DNA from: Sambucus nigra
Lineage: Eukaryota; Streptophyta; Magnoliopsida; Dipsacales; Adoxaceae
Length of the DNA: 64,000 nt
NCBI GenBank assembly: GCA_949130495.1
Contig: OX422207.1
Location: forward strand, 369,231,868-369,295,867
Direction: 5' to 3'
This document shows positions 10,469 to 23,061 of the stretch, piece by piece (positions within the stretch are counted from its first letter, which is position 1; each line of letters starts with the position of its first letter). The translations under genes and the position numbers were made by a program. The notes below the pieces were generated by a model. The model was not told the DNA's origin. It did no database searches and saw only the letters and a program-made list of their open reading frames with translations.

Positions 10469-12895
10469 TGTAATACCCCTTAATTTTTAAGATTTTTAAA
10501 ACAAAGGATTAATCAACATTTAAATAGGGGAAATTTAATTAATTATTAATCCCGATTGAAATAAATATTAACTAGCGAGATGAGGGTTAGTATTAATTGA
10601 AAATAATAATATTTAACATTACTGAGCGAATAAAGTAATATATATTGGTGAATTTACGAGAATTTTCACGAGTGAGAAATACGATTATTACGGTAATTAA
10701 GTCGGGGCGCGCATGTCAGTCGTGTCGGGACCAAATTAATGTAGGAAAAAATTAAACTATTTACAAGTCACTAAAATGGTCATTTTAAGTGCATTAATGC
10801 ATCCGTAAGGGTCAAAATAGTCAGAAAAGTCTACCCAGTGGTTTAGTTTGGGTCCTGGGACAATTTTAGGCCAAATCGGCAACCCGAGAGGGCGTTTTGG
10901 TAAATTGTAGTTTTACAGTAAAATTACTGACAAAAATTAAAGAAATAAAAGGACAGATATGTGGGTTAGATTAGGGCTATCAGTGTTAGACACAAAGAGT
11001 CGAAAATGGGGAAGGAGGATGAGAGGTTTCTAGGGCTAGAACCACCACCAGTGCACCTTTCTCACCACTGAGACCACCACCGCGTAGAACGAAGAGCGAG
11101 GGTTGCAACCATACCAACGACAACAATGGATCAAAAATTCTTTGGTGAGGCAAGTGTATATTTCTTGCTATCATTTAGCAATAATTATGTTCATGTTAGT
11201 GTAGGCAAAAAACACCCTTGAACTATATGTGAATTTGTGCAGCATAGTTAATTCAAGTGAGATTAAATAATGTACGATGAATTTCAATAGAGCACATAAT
11301 TATTGGAGTTTATTTAGGTATAATACTTTAAGGGTTTTGGAGCGAGATTAAATAAGGTGGAATTAATTTCTGTATAGGGAAGATTCATTACAGTTATTTG
11401 GGAATAAAACTTTGAGGTGCTTGTAGCGGCGAATTACACTTGAGAATTACGAGTGAGAGTGTTCGTAATTAAATAGATATATTTTAAGTAGTAATGAGAA
11501 TAATACTACATATGAGCTAAAATATTTGGGTTGTGTGTATACCTAATGATCTTTATGGTACCTACAATACTATTTATTCTGTGTATGACATACGTACCAT
11601 ACTTTCTATCACGGGAAGTTTTAAAGAGAGTACAATCTTAACTTGATGAGCCTTTTGGGGGATAATAGATTGGTACCTCAGGGCATAGAACCTAAGAACG
11701 AATTATCTATGAGTTTCGAAGTTGGCAGTCATATGGGTTAGTAGGTATGTGCGCAACCTATGGGTTTGGAACTATGTTTGCCTCCAATATATGTGATTTG
11801 TATTAATACGGTTCTAGAGTGATTCGGAACTCATTATCCTTATATACGTGATGTACTGGGATTTGATAGCAGAGTATGTATGCACCGCAGGTTCAGCCTT
11901 TTGGGGTGATGTATTAGTATATAAGTTATGGTAGTGATATACATATGTACACTTGTTATTGTTGTTTTGGGTTTCTTTATAGAGAAAAAGATTACGTCAT
12001 ATAATATTATTTAAGAATGTGGGGACTTAAGTAATTAATAAGGTATTTGAGATTGATTGACTAATAATGGAAATGCAAGAATATATTATTCGGTTAGTAT
12101 CGGTGGGCATAATTACATAGATGTGATATTAAGAGTCTTAATTTAAATTATTTAAGTGGGATAGCGTATCTAGTATGAGTTAGAGGTTTTTAGGCATGCA
12201 CAATAATTGAGAAGTGAGAATCTTAAGTGAGTGATCGAAAAGCAAACATTCACATAATATTTTCTGTATTATAAATTTTAAATACTTGCTAAATTGTTTT
12301 AAAATATTTCACACTCAGGATCTGACCAGTCTGTTGCAAAATTTATTTTCTTGTGAAATTATTTTATGTGTCCAACCACAAGGACGTCAGGCTTAGACTG
12401 TTGAATCTTTTGGCGTGCTGCAGCTATTGTGAGAGTTATAGGTCCTCGTATTTAGATGCCTCTGCATCTATGACTTCAGTTCTTTGATTTAGGCTTCTCA
12501 ATTAGGGCACGTGACGCCCATTCTCATTTTATTTATGTTAGAAGACATTGTACTCATTTCATTTTAGTATTTCAGTTTCAGGTTTATTAGTATTATTACT
12601 TTTGATGGTTTGGATTTTATTAATTGGAATGAATATGCCATCTTTATCATATGCAGCTAGATGGTGTTTTATTCACAAATCGTTTATATATAAGAATAAT
12701 GAATGTGTTCAATGGTTTAAATTAATTGACTTTAATTATTGGACAAAAAAGTTTTCACACTATCTTAATTAATTATTAGGTGATTAATAAGATAAATATT
12801 TTTCGACAGTGATGCTAAGAGTGAACCAACTGGATACTTTGATTTAATTTAATAAAGGACTTATCACCCAGTATTTAATTAGGAGGGGTGTCACA
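10469..12895 (+). repeat. 5' LTR of gypsy element (2,427 bp)
   Basis: Direct repeat of 20109-23061, TG..CA bounded. It lacks about 510 bp present in the 3' LTR (20871-21380). The junction near 11233 falls at a shared ATTTG, which suggests a microhomology or slippage deletion. The missing block is the one that carries the dyad cluster. Confidence 0.9.
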
Positions 12896-12897
12896 GG

Positions 12898-12909
12898 TGG
12901 TATCAGAGC
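12898..12909 (+). other. Primer-binding site, tRNA-iMet type
   Basis: TGGTATCAGAGC, the standard primer-binding site complementary to plant initiator tRNA-Met, lies 2 bp after the 5' LTR end. Confidence 0.95.
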
Positions 12910-12999
12910 ATCAAGTTTTAGAGTCCTTTAGGATCTGTACAGCTTATTATGCTTCCAGCTTAGCATTCTTTGATATAGAGCCCTATTATTAGGACTGCT

Positions 13000-13680
13000 G
13001 AATTCAACTTTACGTATTGGAGATTACGTACAACTCCTATTATGTTTTGGATCAACGGTGAACTTATATAATTTTAAATGTATCTTAGGGAAGGACTACA
13101 AACTAATGCCACTGAAGGAATTGAGGTGTGACAAAATCAAGAAGTAACCCAGGAGATGGTGACAGTAGCAGGGGTGGCAAGTATAGTTGCACAAAAAGTT
13201 ACTAATGCAATATTGAATTACCAAGATCACCGTGTCCAACTTATAGGTGGCATGAAATAAAGATGATTTAATCGATCTGGAAGGATAAAGGGTAATAATA
13301 AAGGGGAAGTACCATTGCAACAACGACAAGTTCCTTAGAGTCATCAGAATCAAGGGAACAATGGAAATGGTTGATAGAGCCAAAACCGCCAGGACCAACA
13401 AAGCCAAGAATAGGGAAACCTCAAAAAAAGGTGTTTTAAGTGTGGAAGAAATGGTCATAAATGCCAATCTTGCACGCAACAGGTCGGGAGGCAGCCCCGG
13501 TCAAATCATCCAAGTCGTCAGGGCCAGCAGCATGTACAACAGAGTTAGCGGGGAGGAAATTTTAATGGAAAGTTTTTTATCTGTAGCGGGTGGGGACACA
13601 AGAATCAAGATTTCCCTAATAAGCACAGGCCCCGTAGGGCGCCCACCAAGAGCCACATAATAACCCTCATGGGAGAACAA
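13000..13680 (+). pseudogene. gag remnant with CCHC zinc knuckle (gypsy)
   Basis: A CX2CX4HX4C nucleocapsid knuckle is readable at 13432-13473 (CFKCGRNGH..C), preceded by lysine/arginine-rich, glutamine-rich sequence as in gypsy gag. Frames are broken by stops throughout and the upstream capsid part is barely recognisable. The 99-codon open frame at 13361-13660 is in a different frame from the knuckle and is a shadow. Confidence 0.7.
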
Positions 13681-14753
13681 GTAATGTTACCTTTTCCGTG
13701 CTAGCCCCACAGAAGTAGGGGCCACTACCATGTGGACGTTCTTACAAAGTCGAATCCGTAATCTTGCACTAGTGTTATAGGAACTACTAGCATTTGGAGG
13801 TACATTAATTTTTTTAATTACTGCGTGTGCATTATGAATATATTTATCATCGCGTAGTTGAGTTCTCCATCATCGCAAGTGCGGGAAGCGGGTGTGAGCA
13901 CTACGAGGACTCCTACGTTATGATTTACTACCTTAGATATTAAGGGAAATAGAGTTTATTGTACTTATTCATAATGACTGAGTACCAAGGGTTTGAATGG
14001 TAGTAGCTTGAGTGGTAAGATCATCTTGTGACTATTCACAATTAATTGTTTTGTTTTACGAGGAATAGGTACATTTACTAATGGGATCCAGGGTATATTA
14101 AAGAACTGTTGAATGAAGAGATTTGACTCGTTAATGATTCAACTGCAAATCCCAATTGATATAAAGATCACCTCGTCGTTTATTATTTTTTTAGTAACAG
14201 GATAGTGGACGTGTAGATTTGTATATTGGGAAATTGAAATTTGGGCCATTGATTGTGTGCTGAGGGCCTACGGATCTCAATGACAGATAATGTTAATTAG
14301 TAGTGTATCGGGGGGTCCTTTTTTGGATTTCGCTTTACGAGACATCACACGCATGAAATTTAGCGAACTTAGAAAGTTGGGAAATGTTTGGTCTTCATTA
14401 CATAGGGTTGGTATCATATGTATATTTAGTTATAACTGGAAGTTGATAGGTATACTCGATTAACGGCCGGTAGACCCATATTATGTTGGCATGAAAAGAC
14501 ATTGTGGGACGTTTACACCATGAGTAGATTAGTGGAATGACCTAGAGGATAATAAAGTGTTACTAGTTGTATAGTTGAATACAATCTTATCGAATAATCA
14601 GGCCAAGTGTACAAAGCTTACATTAAAACGAGTATATTACGTTTAGTTTACTTAGGTAACAAGGCTCGGTACATAGGGTGTATGGGCGCCCTAGTAAGTT
14701 GAAATGTTCACTGTAAACTATGATGCAGATAGGGTGTCAATATAATTCTTGGA
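13681..14753 (+). pseudogene. Decayed protease / N-terminal reverse transcriptase region
   Basis: From its position this should encode protease and the first half of reverse transcriptase. I cannot read a protease DSG motif or continuous RT blocks, so the segment is either strongly decayed or rearranged. Called by position only. Confidence 0.35.
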
Positions 14754-15615
14754 TCAAACTATCATTTCCTTCATTGATGACATCCTACTTTAGTTTCGAA
14801 TTGAGGAGGAGCACATCGAACATCTGCGTCAAGTAATTCCGGTACTACGTGAGAACCACTTGTATGCGTATTATGATAAATGAGAATTTTGGTTGCGTAA
14901 ATGATAGTTTCTTAGGCATATCTTGTCAGATAAGGGGATAGCAGTGAACCCGAATAAGATGTCAGCGGTGAGGGTGTGGGTACATCCCATGACACCGATG
15001 GAGGTACGTAGTTTCTTGGGCCTAGCCGGGTAATACAGACAGTTTATTCGGGGTTTTCGGAGATTGAAGGTACAATGACTAATCTAACCCTAAGGGTGTA
15101 CCATTTGTTTGGGATGATGCGTGTCAGTTGGAATTTGAAGAGATGAATGATAAATTAAAGGATAAGTTGGCATTTGATGAGATGAAGGATAAGTTGACTT
15201 CAGCACCAGGGTTAGCACTCCCCAGAGCAGGTGTGGAGTACCTCGCTTTTACTGACACATCCTTATAGGGGATTGGTGGGGTATTACAGTAGGAGGATCG
15301 GGCCATATCTTATACTTTACACAAGCTTAAGACTCGCGAAATAAATTGCCCCACCCACGACTTGGAGTTGGAAGGAATTGTGTTCGCACTTCGGATTTGG
15401 CAAAAAAATTATTGGCGAAGAAGTTTCGCCTATTCACAGATCAAAAGTCACTACAATACTTGTTCAATCAGAGGGAGTTAAATATGAAACAACGCAAGTG
15501 TCTTGAATTTGTGAAAGACTACCAGTTCGAGATCCATTATCATTCGAGGAAGGCCAACGTGGTAGCAGTTGTGTTGATCCGTAGACCAGGGGGTGAGGTA
15601 GACGAGGTGTGGTAG
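14754..15615 (+). pseudogene. Reverse transcriptase and RNase H remnant (Ty3/gypsy)
   Basis: The RT catalytic block FIDDILL is encoded at 14770-14790, followed by EEHIEHLRQV. Further on are SFLGHILSDKGI and SFLGLAGYYRQFIRGF-like words, with a stop replacing one tyrosine. RNase H follows, including FTDTS...GIGGVLQ and then LFTDQKSLQYLF within 15346-15615. A local duplication (DKL..DEMNDKLKDKL-like) occurs around 15140-15190. Stops and frameshifts separate the blocks, so no polyprotein can be made. The order and motifs are typical of the chromovirus pol gene. Confidence 0.88.
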
Positions 15616-15739
15616 ACGAAATGGAAGGAGTTGGGACATCAGGATGGGATTTGCATATCATTCATGTCAGCCATGACCGTTGCACCCCAGATTGTTATGA
15701 GGATAATATATGCCCAGGAAGCGAACCCATTTTTCAGGA

Positions 15740-16485
15740 GAGGATTCGACAGCTTTTAGTTCGAGGATTAGAGTCCTACCCAGTGAGTCCTGAGGGAGGC
15801 TTACACTTAAGCGGTAGACTGATTGTTCCTGAGGGGGAAGACTTGAGTCTAGCTTATCACCCGGAGATGGATGGGCAGACGGAGCGGATGAATTAGATTT
15901 TAGAGGACATGTTACGGATGTTTATCCTCGACTTTGAGGGCAGTTGGGAGTAGTACCTTCCACTAGTGGAGTTTGCCTATGATAACTCCTACCAGTTTAC
16001 TATTGGCATGGCCCCATTTGAGGCACTATACGGTAGACCTTGTTGTTCTCCTTCTTGTTGGTTAGTTATGGGGGATAACAATATACTCAGGCCCAAGGTG
16101 ATCCAGGATAAATTAGCCTGGATTGAGATGATTAGGAGTCGTATATGGGTTGTTTAGGATAGATAGAATAGCTACACCAATGACAATAGGTTCTTCAGGG
16201 AGTTTAGTGTGGGGGACCAGGTATTAATACGAGTATCTCCTACAAAGGCGATAATGTGATTAGGGAAAAATAGGAAGTTGGCCCCGAGGTATGTAGGTCT
16301 ATTCCCTATTATTGAGCGGATTGGGCCAGTGTCTTATAGACTTGGATTATTCGAGCACTTGCATAGGATTCATGACTTGTTCCATATTTCTTCTCTTCGA
16401 TGGTATCTCCGAGATGATCTAGCTCACACTCACATCATGTTGGAGCAGGCTAACTTACATCGTTATAGTTTATATGAGGAGAGAC
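15740..16485 (+). pseudogene. Integrase remnant with internal deletion
   Basis: The segment linking RNase H to integrase (..SPEGGLHLSGRLIVPEG) runs directly into YHPEMDGQTERMN, which belongs near the end of the catalytic core. The HHCC finger and the part of the core carrying the two catalytic aspartates are therefore missing; the junction is near 15838-15860. The C-terminal part (FAYDNSYQ..GMAPFEALYGRPC, then the RYVGLFPIIERIGPVSYRL region at 16278-16490) is recognisable but has stops. Coding resumes at 19902 beyond the inserted solo LTR. Confidence 0.85.
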
Positions 16486-16935
16486 TGTGACACACTGCGT
16501 AATAAAATAACGGGTGATCATTCCTATACGAAATTAAAACGGGAGGCACATATGGTTCATTCTTAGCATCACTGTCGAAAACCAATTTAATTACTAATAA
16601 CCTATTAGGATGGCGTCAAAATTTTATTTAACTAATATTTTTAACGAAACCAATCAATTAAAATATTCAGAGAGTTTATATATATATAACTAAAATGAAA
16701 CAAAATAACCGAACACTCGGCTCAACATAATACAACAAAATTGAATGCCGCTCTAAAAGGAGGTAAAATAATAAATAAGTACAAGTGGGACTTCGGCACG
16801 AATGTTACTACAATGCCTCCTATCTAGATCACAAGAATAGAAGAATCTAAAAATAAAGATGCATACATCCACAGCTGTTGCAGCAATGTCTGACTCGAAA
16901 GGATCATCATCCACGCGTCCCCATGTCTAGACACC

Positions 16936-16936
<1 letters not shown>

Positions 16937-16983
<47 letters not shown>

Positions 16984-17003
16984 TATAGATATATATATAT
17001 ATA
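16937..17003. repeat. TA microsatellite within the solo LTR
   Basis: About 65 bp of almost pure (AT)n with a short (GATATA) interruption. Confidence 0.95.
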
Positions 17004-18514
17004 GAAAGAGAGGAAAAATAGAAAAAACAGGTCGGAGCCCGAGTTTTGAAAATGTTTAGCAAGTGCATAAATCCCATATTTAAAAAAATACGAATTTATC
17101 TCATATTTAAATTGGTATCGCACTCCCATGAGATACCCCTTACCCCTCTTCTAATAGTGCACACCTATTGTTTATCTTTTAAACAGTCGAATTAAGCTAC
17201 CCTGCCTAACTAAACCAATCAACCATCCGCTAAAAATACTCATACCCGAGTACTAAGGGCTAAACTTCTCCCCATTACCAACCTTGCTCTACGTTCGTGC
17301 GTGGGATGTCTCGCGACGCAAAATCCAAACAAGGAACCCCCCGATACACTACTACCTAGCAATGTTGATCGTCGGGATTCATTAGGCCCTCAGCACACAA
17401 TGCGTATATACATATGTATCTCACATAAGTATATATATAAATAGTTCTTATGAGAACCTATAATTCATTTACATAAAAGTCCGGAAATGAATCTACCGAA
17501 AATGGAATCACTGTTATTAAATCTTTTCACTTTACACAAGTTTACTTTATATACTTATTCATCTTCATATAAAAAACAATATAGTATACACAATAAGTAT
17601 AATTATACCTATCACAGTCATAAGTATAATAACCATCCGTCCGAGCTATAACTCGAGGATGCAATCTCATAGCGCCTATCAGAATTCGGGTTTACTCACT
17701 CAACCATGGTACCAAGCCAAACTCTCTCATGGTCATGGTATAAATACACAACGATGGAGGCGGTCATGTTCCCTCTGTAAGTGGAGTACACACATCACAC
17801 TCGAACACGGCCGATACGACCTGTGGATATACTCTCCCTGTACTTCAAGCCAGGGGATTCGCCCACATCGCTTAACCTCCCCGGATCTCACTAGAGAAAA
17901 TACATAATTTGGTTGTTCAAACCCTACGCCAAAGGAAAGCCTGTGGAACTAGCCTCTAAGATACAAATATACCAATCACACACAGATATATATATATATT
18001 CGTATCATATTATATATACTATAAGAATGTCGTATATATAATATATATCACTTCTCAGTACATATGGCTACAATTGCCAAACTCTCAATGCAATAGCCAA
18101 CAACTATGAATGTTCCCATTCGTAATAGTATCTAAGTATTCGCACACTTACAATACTGAATTTATACGTATTCTCTTACTTAATATATAACTCATACCTT
18201 AAATCACTTTTAAGGATTTATATATACTCTCCGAATATACAAATTCATAATAATTAAATAAGTATAATCTCAACTTATTTAAGACCCATAGGTATCGCAT
18301 CACCTAATAATACTCGTCAACCGACACCGAATAGGCACTCAAATATATCTAGCCCTATCCTTAATTCCATCATACTCACCTCCTAGGATTTACTCATGCT
18401 CAATTCCATTGTCTAGGAGTCCTAATTTCATATCTAGAATCACCAAAAATATAACCTCCAGATTTATAATTAACTTCCCCTAAACTTAATGGAAGAAAAT
18501 TTTCAATATTTCTG

Positions 18515-18979
18515 CGAATCGATTCGGTCAAAATTCGAATCGATTTGTCCGAGAAATTTTTATAAGTATTCCTATGAGATTCTATTATGTCCAAATTCGA
18601 ATCGATTCAGCCTGTCCGGAGTTGACAGTTTGGACATTTTGCTTAAATCTCCAAAACCCAAAAATCATCCCAATCTCCATTTAAATTATAACTCGAATTT
18701 ATTTCTATGAACCCAAAGTATTTATATATCCTCAAGTCCTTTAAAGTTACTAACACTATATTTATTAACCCCTAATATTTATCTCCAAATAATTCTAGCC
18801 TTAATTTCTGAATAATGATTTCGACCTCAGATACTCTTTATTAGAAAAATCGTTACTAATTAAAAAAAAAATCAGAAAAATAGGCGGTAGGCGACCACGC
18901 GACCGTAGCGAAAAGATATAAAACATTATTTTTTTTAACCAAGTGCCGAATCAATCCGCTTCCTAGACGAATCGATTCG
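18515..18979. repeat. Dyad clusters with core CGAATCGATTCG (solo LTR)
   Basis: Perfect 12-bp palindromes CGAATCGATTCG lie at 18515-18526 and 18968-18979, and near-copies at about 18534-18546, 18596-18609 and 18946-18958. In LTR sense they lie about 0.9-1.4 kb from the LTR start. The dyads of the two other long gypsy LTRs sit at about 1.1 kb from their starts, but with different cores. Confidence 0.85.
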
Positions 18980-19901
18980 AAAAGTACAGAGTTACTATTC
19001 ACCTTCTTATCTAAAAATCCCAAACCTCCATTAATACACCTCCAACCTTTTTATCTTCTCTCCCATTATCATCCAACCTCAAACAACCATATATAGACAC
19101 ACATAAAAAGGGTTCTAATCATCCTAGAACCCATAACCAAAAACTAATTTCAATTAATTCCTGAGTTTCCCAAATTGGATATTATCCGGGGTTTATTCGT
19201 TAAACTTCCGAAAAACCCATTTTGATTCACGAAATCCCATCCCGAAAAACTTTATAGCTGTACACACCAACTATAATATGAGAACTAAAAACACTTGATT
19301 AATAAAGCAAGTAAACACTTGTGGATAAAATTCGACGACCTCGAGACGAATCCCGCGAAGTTCGGCCGAAAATCTCCTTTTTCTTATGCCTCTCTTCCTT
19401 TCTCTCTTCTCTTTCTCTTCTTTCTCTGTTTTCTTTCTTTCTCCCACTCACCCGTGTCTTATATAGAGAGAAATAAGGGTTTATCCCTTATAAACCCAAA
19501 AATGACACGTTTACTCAATTACGAGTCCCTACTAATCCGAAAGTCCCCAAAACCTAAACACTTCCCCCGGATACTCTATTTTGACTATCTCGGCCATTTT
19601 GAAACCAACTGTGTACTCAAAATCTCCATATGAGTCGCATAACTACAATTCACTAATTAAACCCAACACATCTCAATACGAGTTTTCCAATTTAAAGATT
19701 ATCCTTTGTCGCTTTACCTAACTGCAACATGTAATTAAAATAATCTGACTTATTTACCTAGTCCCAAAAGTAAATGTAACACACGTCGGTAAACGTCTAA
19801 CACTCTTAAACTCCAAAAATTATTATTCAGAGAAAATCCTGAAATTTCCAAATTACTCCCACTATGCAATTTAAATCTCTATAAAATTCTGGGGTATTGC
19901 A

Positions 19902-20097
19902 GAGACGAGTGGATATCTTGGACCATAGAGAGAGGAAATTATGGTCAAATATAGTTCCAATTGTGTGTATTCAGTGGGAGAACCATAACGTCGAGGAGTC
20001 TACTTGGGAGCACGAGGATGAGATGTACGAGAAATATCCAAAATTATTTTTACCAGGTACGATTTTATTTCCGAATTTCGGGACAAAATTCCGTTAT
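19902..20097 (+). pseudogene. 3' end of gypsy pol: chromodomain-like segment
   Basis: The frame ends at the TAG at 20098-20100. It encodes VDILDHRERKLWS, then a conserved IQWENH..EESTWEHEDEM block and LF at the end, matching the chromodomain-like C-terminus of chromovirus integrases (W..H....TWE.E). It continues the frame interrupted at 16485; the two parts are separated only by the solo LTR and its duplicated GAGAC target. Confidence 0.88.
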
Positions 20098-20108
20098 TAG
20101 GGGGAGTA
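20098..20108 (+). other. Polypurine tract of the gypsy element
   Basis: TAGGGGGAGTA abuts the TG of the 3' LTR. The equivalent tract of the minus-strand relative is at 51853-51866. Confidence 0.85.
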
Positions 20109-23061
20109 TGTAGTACCTCGCAATTTTTGAGATTTTTAAAACAATGGATTAGTTAAAATTTAAATATGGGGAATTTAATTAATAATTAATCCGGATTGAA
20201 ATAAATATTAACTAGCGAGATGAGGGTTATTATTTATTGATGATAATAATATTGAATGTTTCTGAGTGAATAAAGTAATACATAATTTTGAATTTATGAT
20301 AATTGTCACGAGTGATAAATACGACAATTACGGTAATTAAGTCGGGATGTGTGTGTTAGTCGTATTGGGACTAAATTAATGGAGTAAAAAGTAAATAATT
20401 TATAAGTCGCTCAAATGGTCATTCCGAGTGCGTAAATGCATCCATAATGGTCAAAATAGTTAGAAAATTTTATCCATGGGTTTTGTTTTGGTCCCGTGAT
20501 AGTTTTAGGCCAAACCGGCATCCCGAGAGGGAATTTTTGTCAATTGTATCTTTAGAGTATAATTAATGACAAAAATTAAAGAAATAAAAGGTCAGGTGCA
20601 TGGGTTCAATTAGGTCTATCATTGTTACACATAGAGATGCCAAAAGGGGGAAGGAGGAGGGGAGATTTCTAAGCCCATAACCACTAGAGAGCACCTTTCT
20701 CACCACCAAGACCTCCACCGCGTATATCGGAGAGTCGGGGTCGCACCCATACCAATGACATCAATGGATCAGAACCTTTTTAGTGAGGCAAGTGTTTAAT
20801 TCTTGTTGTCTTTTAGTAATAATCATGTTCATGTTAGTGTAGGTAATAAACACCCTTGAATCATATGTGAATTTGAGGAATAGTTGATGAATACATGCTT
20901 AATTTAGGAATGAATTACTATGGAATTGAATTAGTTTAAGTAGTTAGAGGAATGACCACTAATTTATGATGAGTACTGATGATGAAATCTAGGATTAGAA
21001 TATTTGAATTAAAAATTTGAAGAATTAGGGTTATTTTCATTTAATTGGGGATTTTCGAAATTTGTCAAGCATTTTGCATGATTAATTAATCTTTGGTGGT
21101 TACAAATCATCCTTATATGTTAGAAGAATGTTTTGAATTGATTGTTGAGAGTTTGGGAGTAAACAGTAGAGGTTTTTAGGTTGAAAATGGCGGGAAAATG
21201 CTACAACTAGAGGTTGCAGACGATACGGCATCATCTCGTTCAAAGGAGATTGGATCTCGTTTGAACGAGATCACCTATCGCACGAAGAGGTCGTTTAAAT
21301 GACCTGCCATCTCATTCAAATGAGATTCAGTTTCATTTAAGCAACGTGTGAGGATTTCTAGAAATTTCTATTTGGTTCCAATTTGTGTAGAATAGTCAAT
21401 TCGTGTGCGATTAAATAATGTACGGTGAATTTCAACAAAGTGCATAATTCTTGGAGTTTATTTGGGTTTAATACTTTATGGTTTTTGGAGCGAGATTAAA
21501 TAAGGTGTAATTAATTTCTATATAGGGAAGAGTCATTACAGTGATTTGGGAATAAAACTTTGAGGTGCTTGTAGCGGCGAATTACACTTGAGAATCACAA
21601 GTGAGAGTCTTCGTAATTAAATAGATATATGGTAAGTAGTAATGAGAATACTACTATGTATGGACTAAAATATTTGGGTTGTGTTTATACCTAATGATCT
21701 TGATGGGTTTGTGTTAATCCTATAGTACTATCTATTATGTGTATGACATTCATACCATACTTTCTAACACGTGAGGTGTTAAAGAGAGGACAATCTTATC
21801 TCGATGAGACTTCGGAAGATATTAGATTTGTACTTTAAGGCATAGAGCATAGGAACAACTTATCTGTGTGTTGATAAGTTGGTGGTCATATGGGTGCCTA
21901 GGTATGTGCGTAATCCATGGGCTTGGAACTATATTCGCCTCGAATATGTGTGATTTTTAGTAATACGATTGCAGAGTGATTAAAAACTCATAATCCTTAT
22001 GTACTTGATGTACCGGGATTTGATAGAAGAGTACATAATCACCGCAAGTTCAACCTATTGGGGTGTTGTATTAGTATATATATGTTATTATAGTGATATA
22101 TATATATGTGCACTTGTGATTGTTATTCTGGGCTGCTTTTTAGATGAAAAATATTGCATCATATAATATTATTTAAGAATGTGGGAACTTAAATAACTAA
22201 TTAAGGTACTTCAACTCGATTGATTAATAATGGAAATGCAAGAATATATTATGATGGTAGTATGGGTGGGCATAATGACATAGGTGTCATAGTAAGAGTC
22301 TTAATTTAAAATAGTTAAGTGGGATAACGTATCTAGTCTGAGTTATAGGTATGTTAGGCATGCATAATAGTTGAGAGGTGATAATTTCAAGTGAGTGCTC
22401 TAAAAAGATAACATGCACATAATATTTTCTTTATTGCAATTTTTAAATACTTGCTAAATTATTTTAAAATGTTTTACACTCTGGCTCTGACCCGTCTCTT
22501 GCAAAATCTCTTTTCTTGTGAAATAATTTTAGGTGTCCAGCCACAGGGATGGCAGGTTTAGACTGTTGAATATTTTTACGTGTTGCATCTATTGTGGGAG
22601 TTTTAAGTCCTCGTATTTAGTCGCCTCCACATATATGACTTCAATTCTTTGATTTAGGATTCTCAATTAGGGCATGTATCTCCCATAATCATTTTATTTA
22701 TGTTAGAAAGACATTGTACTCAATTTATTTCAGTATTTCAGTTTCAGTTGGATTTGGTATTATTACTTTTGATGGTTTGGATTTTATTAATTGGAATGAA
22801 TATGCAAGATTTATCATATTCAGCTAGATGGTGTTTCATTCACAAATTCTTTATTCATAATAATAGTAAATGTGTTGAATGGTTCAAATTAATTACTTTA
22901 ATTATTGCACAAAAATGTTTTGACACTAGCTTAATTAATTATTATGTGATTAATAAAATAAATGTTTTTCGATGGTGATGCTAAGACTGAACCAACTGGA
23001 TACTTTAATTTAATTTGATAAATGATTTATCACCCAGTATTTAATTAGGCGGGGTGTCACA
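20109..23061 (+). repeat. 3' LTR of gypsy element (2,953 bp)
   Basis: Direct repeat of 10469-12895, longer by about 526 bp, of which about 510 bp (20871-21380) is one block missing from the 5' LTR. That block carries the dyad cluster at 21233-21345. The length is almost identical to the related LTR at 48901-51852 (2,952 bp), so this is the ancestral form. Confidence 0.92.
21233..21345. repeat. Dyad cluster with core ATCTCGTTTGAACGAGAT
   Basis: Four 18-bp imperfect palindromes occur at 21233, 21254, 21287 and 21309 (ATCTCGTTCAAAGGAGAT, ATCTCGTTTGAACGAGAT, AGGTCGTTTAAATGACCT, ATCTCATTCAAATGAGAT). A half-copy lies near 21329. Outer arms pair and the six central bases vary. Closely similar words occur in the copia LTRs at 38740-38862 and 46430-46545. 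Confidence 0.88.

Larger units (their letters stand above)
16486..19901 (-). mobile_element. Solo LTR of a related gypsy family (3,416 bp), nested in pol
   Basis: Bounded by TGTGACACAC... and ...GGTATTGCA on the plus strand, the reverse complement of the TGTAATACC...GTGTCACA terminal pattern of the host LTRs. It is flanked by a perfect 5-bp duplication, GAGAC at 16481-16485 and 19902-19906. The first 100 bp align with the reversed 3' end of the host LTR (GCATCACTGTCGAAAA at about 16571). No internal region or second LTR exists, so it arose by LTR-LTR recombination after insertion. On its own strand a TATA-like CTATATAAG sits near 19453-19470. It carries two dyad clusters. Confidence 0.92.
10469..23061 (+). 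mobile_element. Tekay/Del-like Ty3/gypsy retrotransposon, degenerate, with nested solo LTR
   Basis: Long terminal repeats (10469-12895 and 20109-23061) begin TGTAATACCCC/TGTAGTACCTC and end GGTGTCACA. Flanks are TATCG (10464-10468) and TATGG (23062-23066), a target-site duplication with one substitution. A tRNA-Met PBS follows the 5' LTR and a polypurine tract precedes the 3' LTR. The interior holds remnants of gag (CCHC knuckle), RT (FIDD), RNase H, integrase and a C-terminal chromodomain-like segment, in gypsy order. Long LTRs plus chromodomain and tRNA-Met priming point to the Tekay/Del chromovirus clade (inference). Many stops and frameshifts, a large integrase deletion and the nested solo LTR make it inactive. 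Confidence 0.92.

Noticed and set aside
10986..11174. 62-codon minus-strand frame in the 5' LTR
   Set aside because: Not conserved in the paired 3' LTR and without any motif.
18515..18979. Dyad clusters as CRISPR-like arrays
   Set aside because: Nuclear plant DNA, irregular spacing, very short units and no cas genes.
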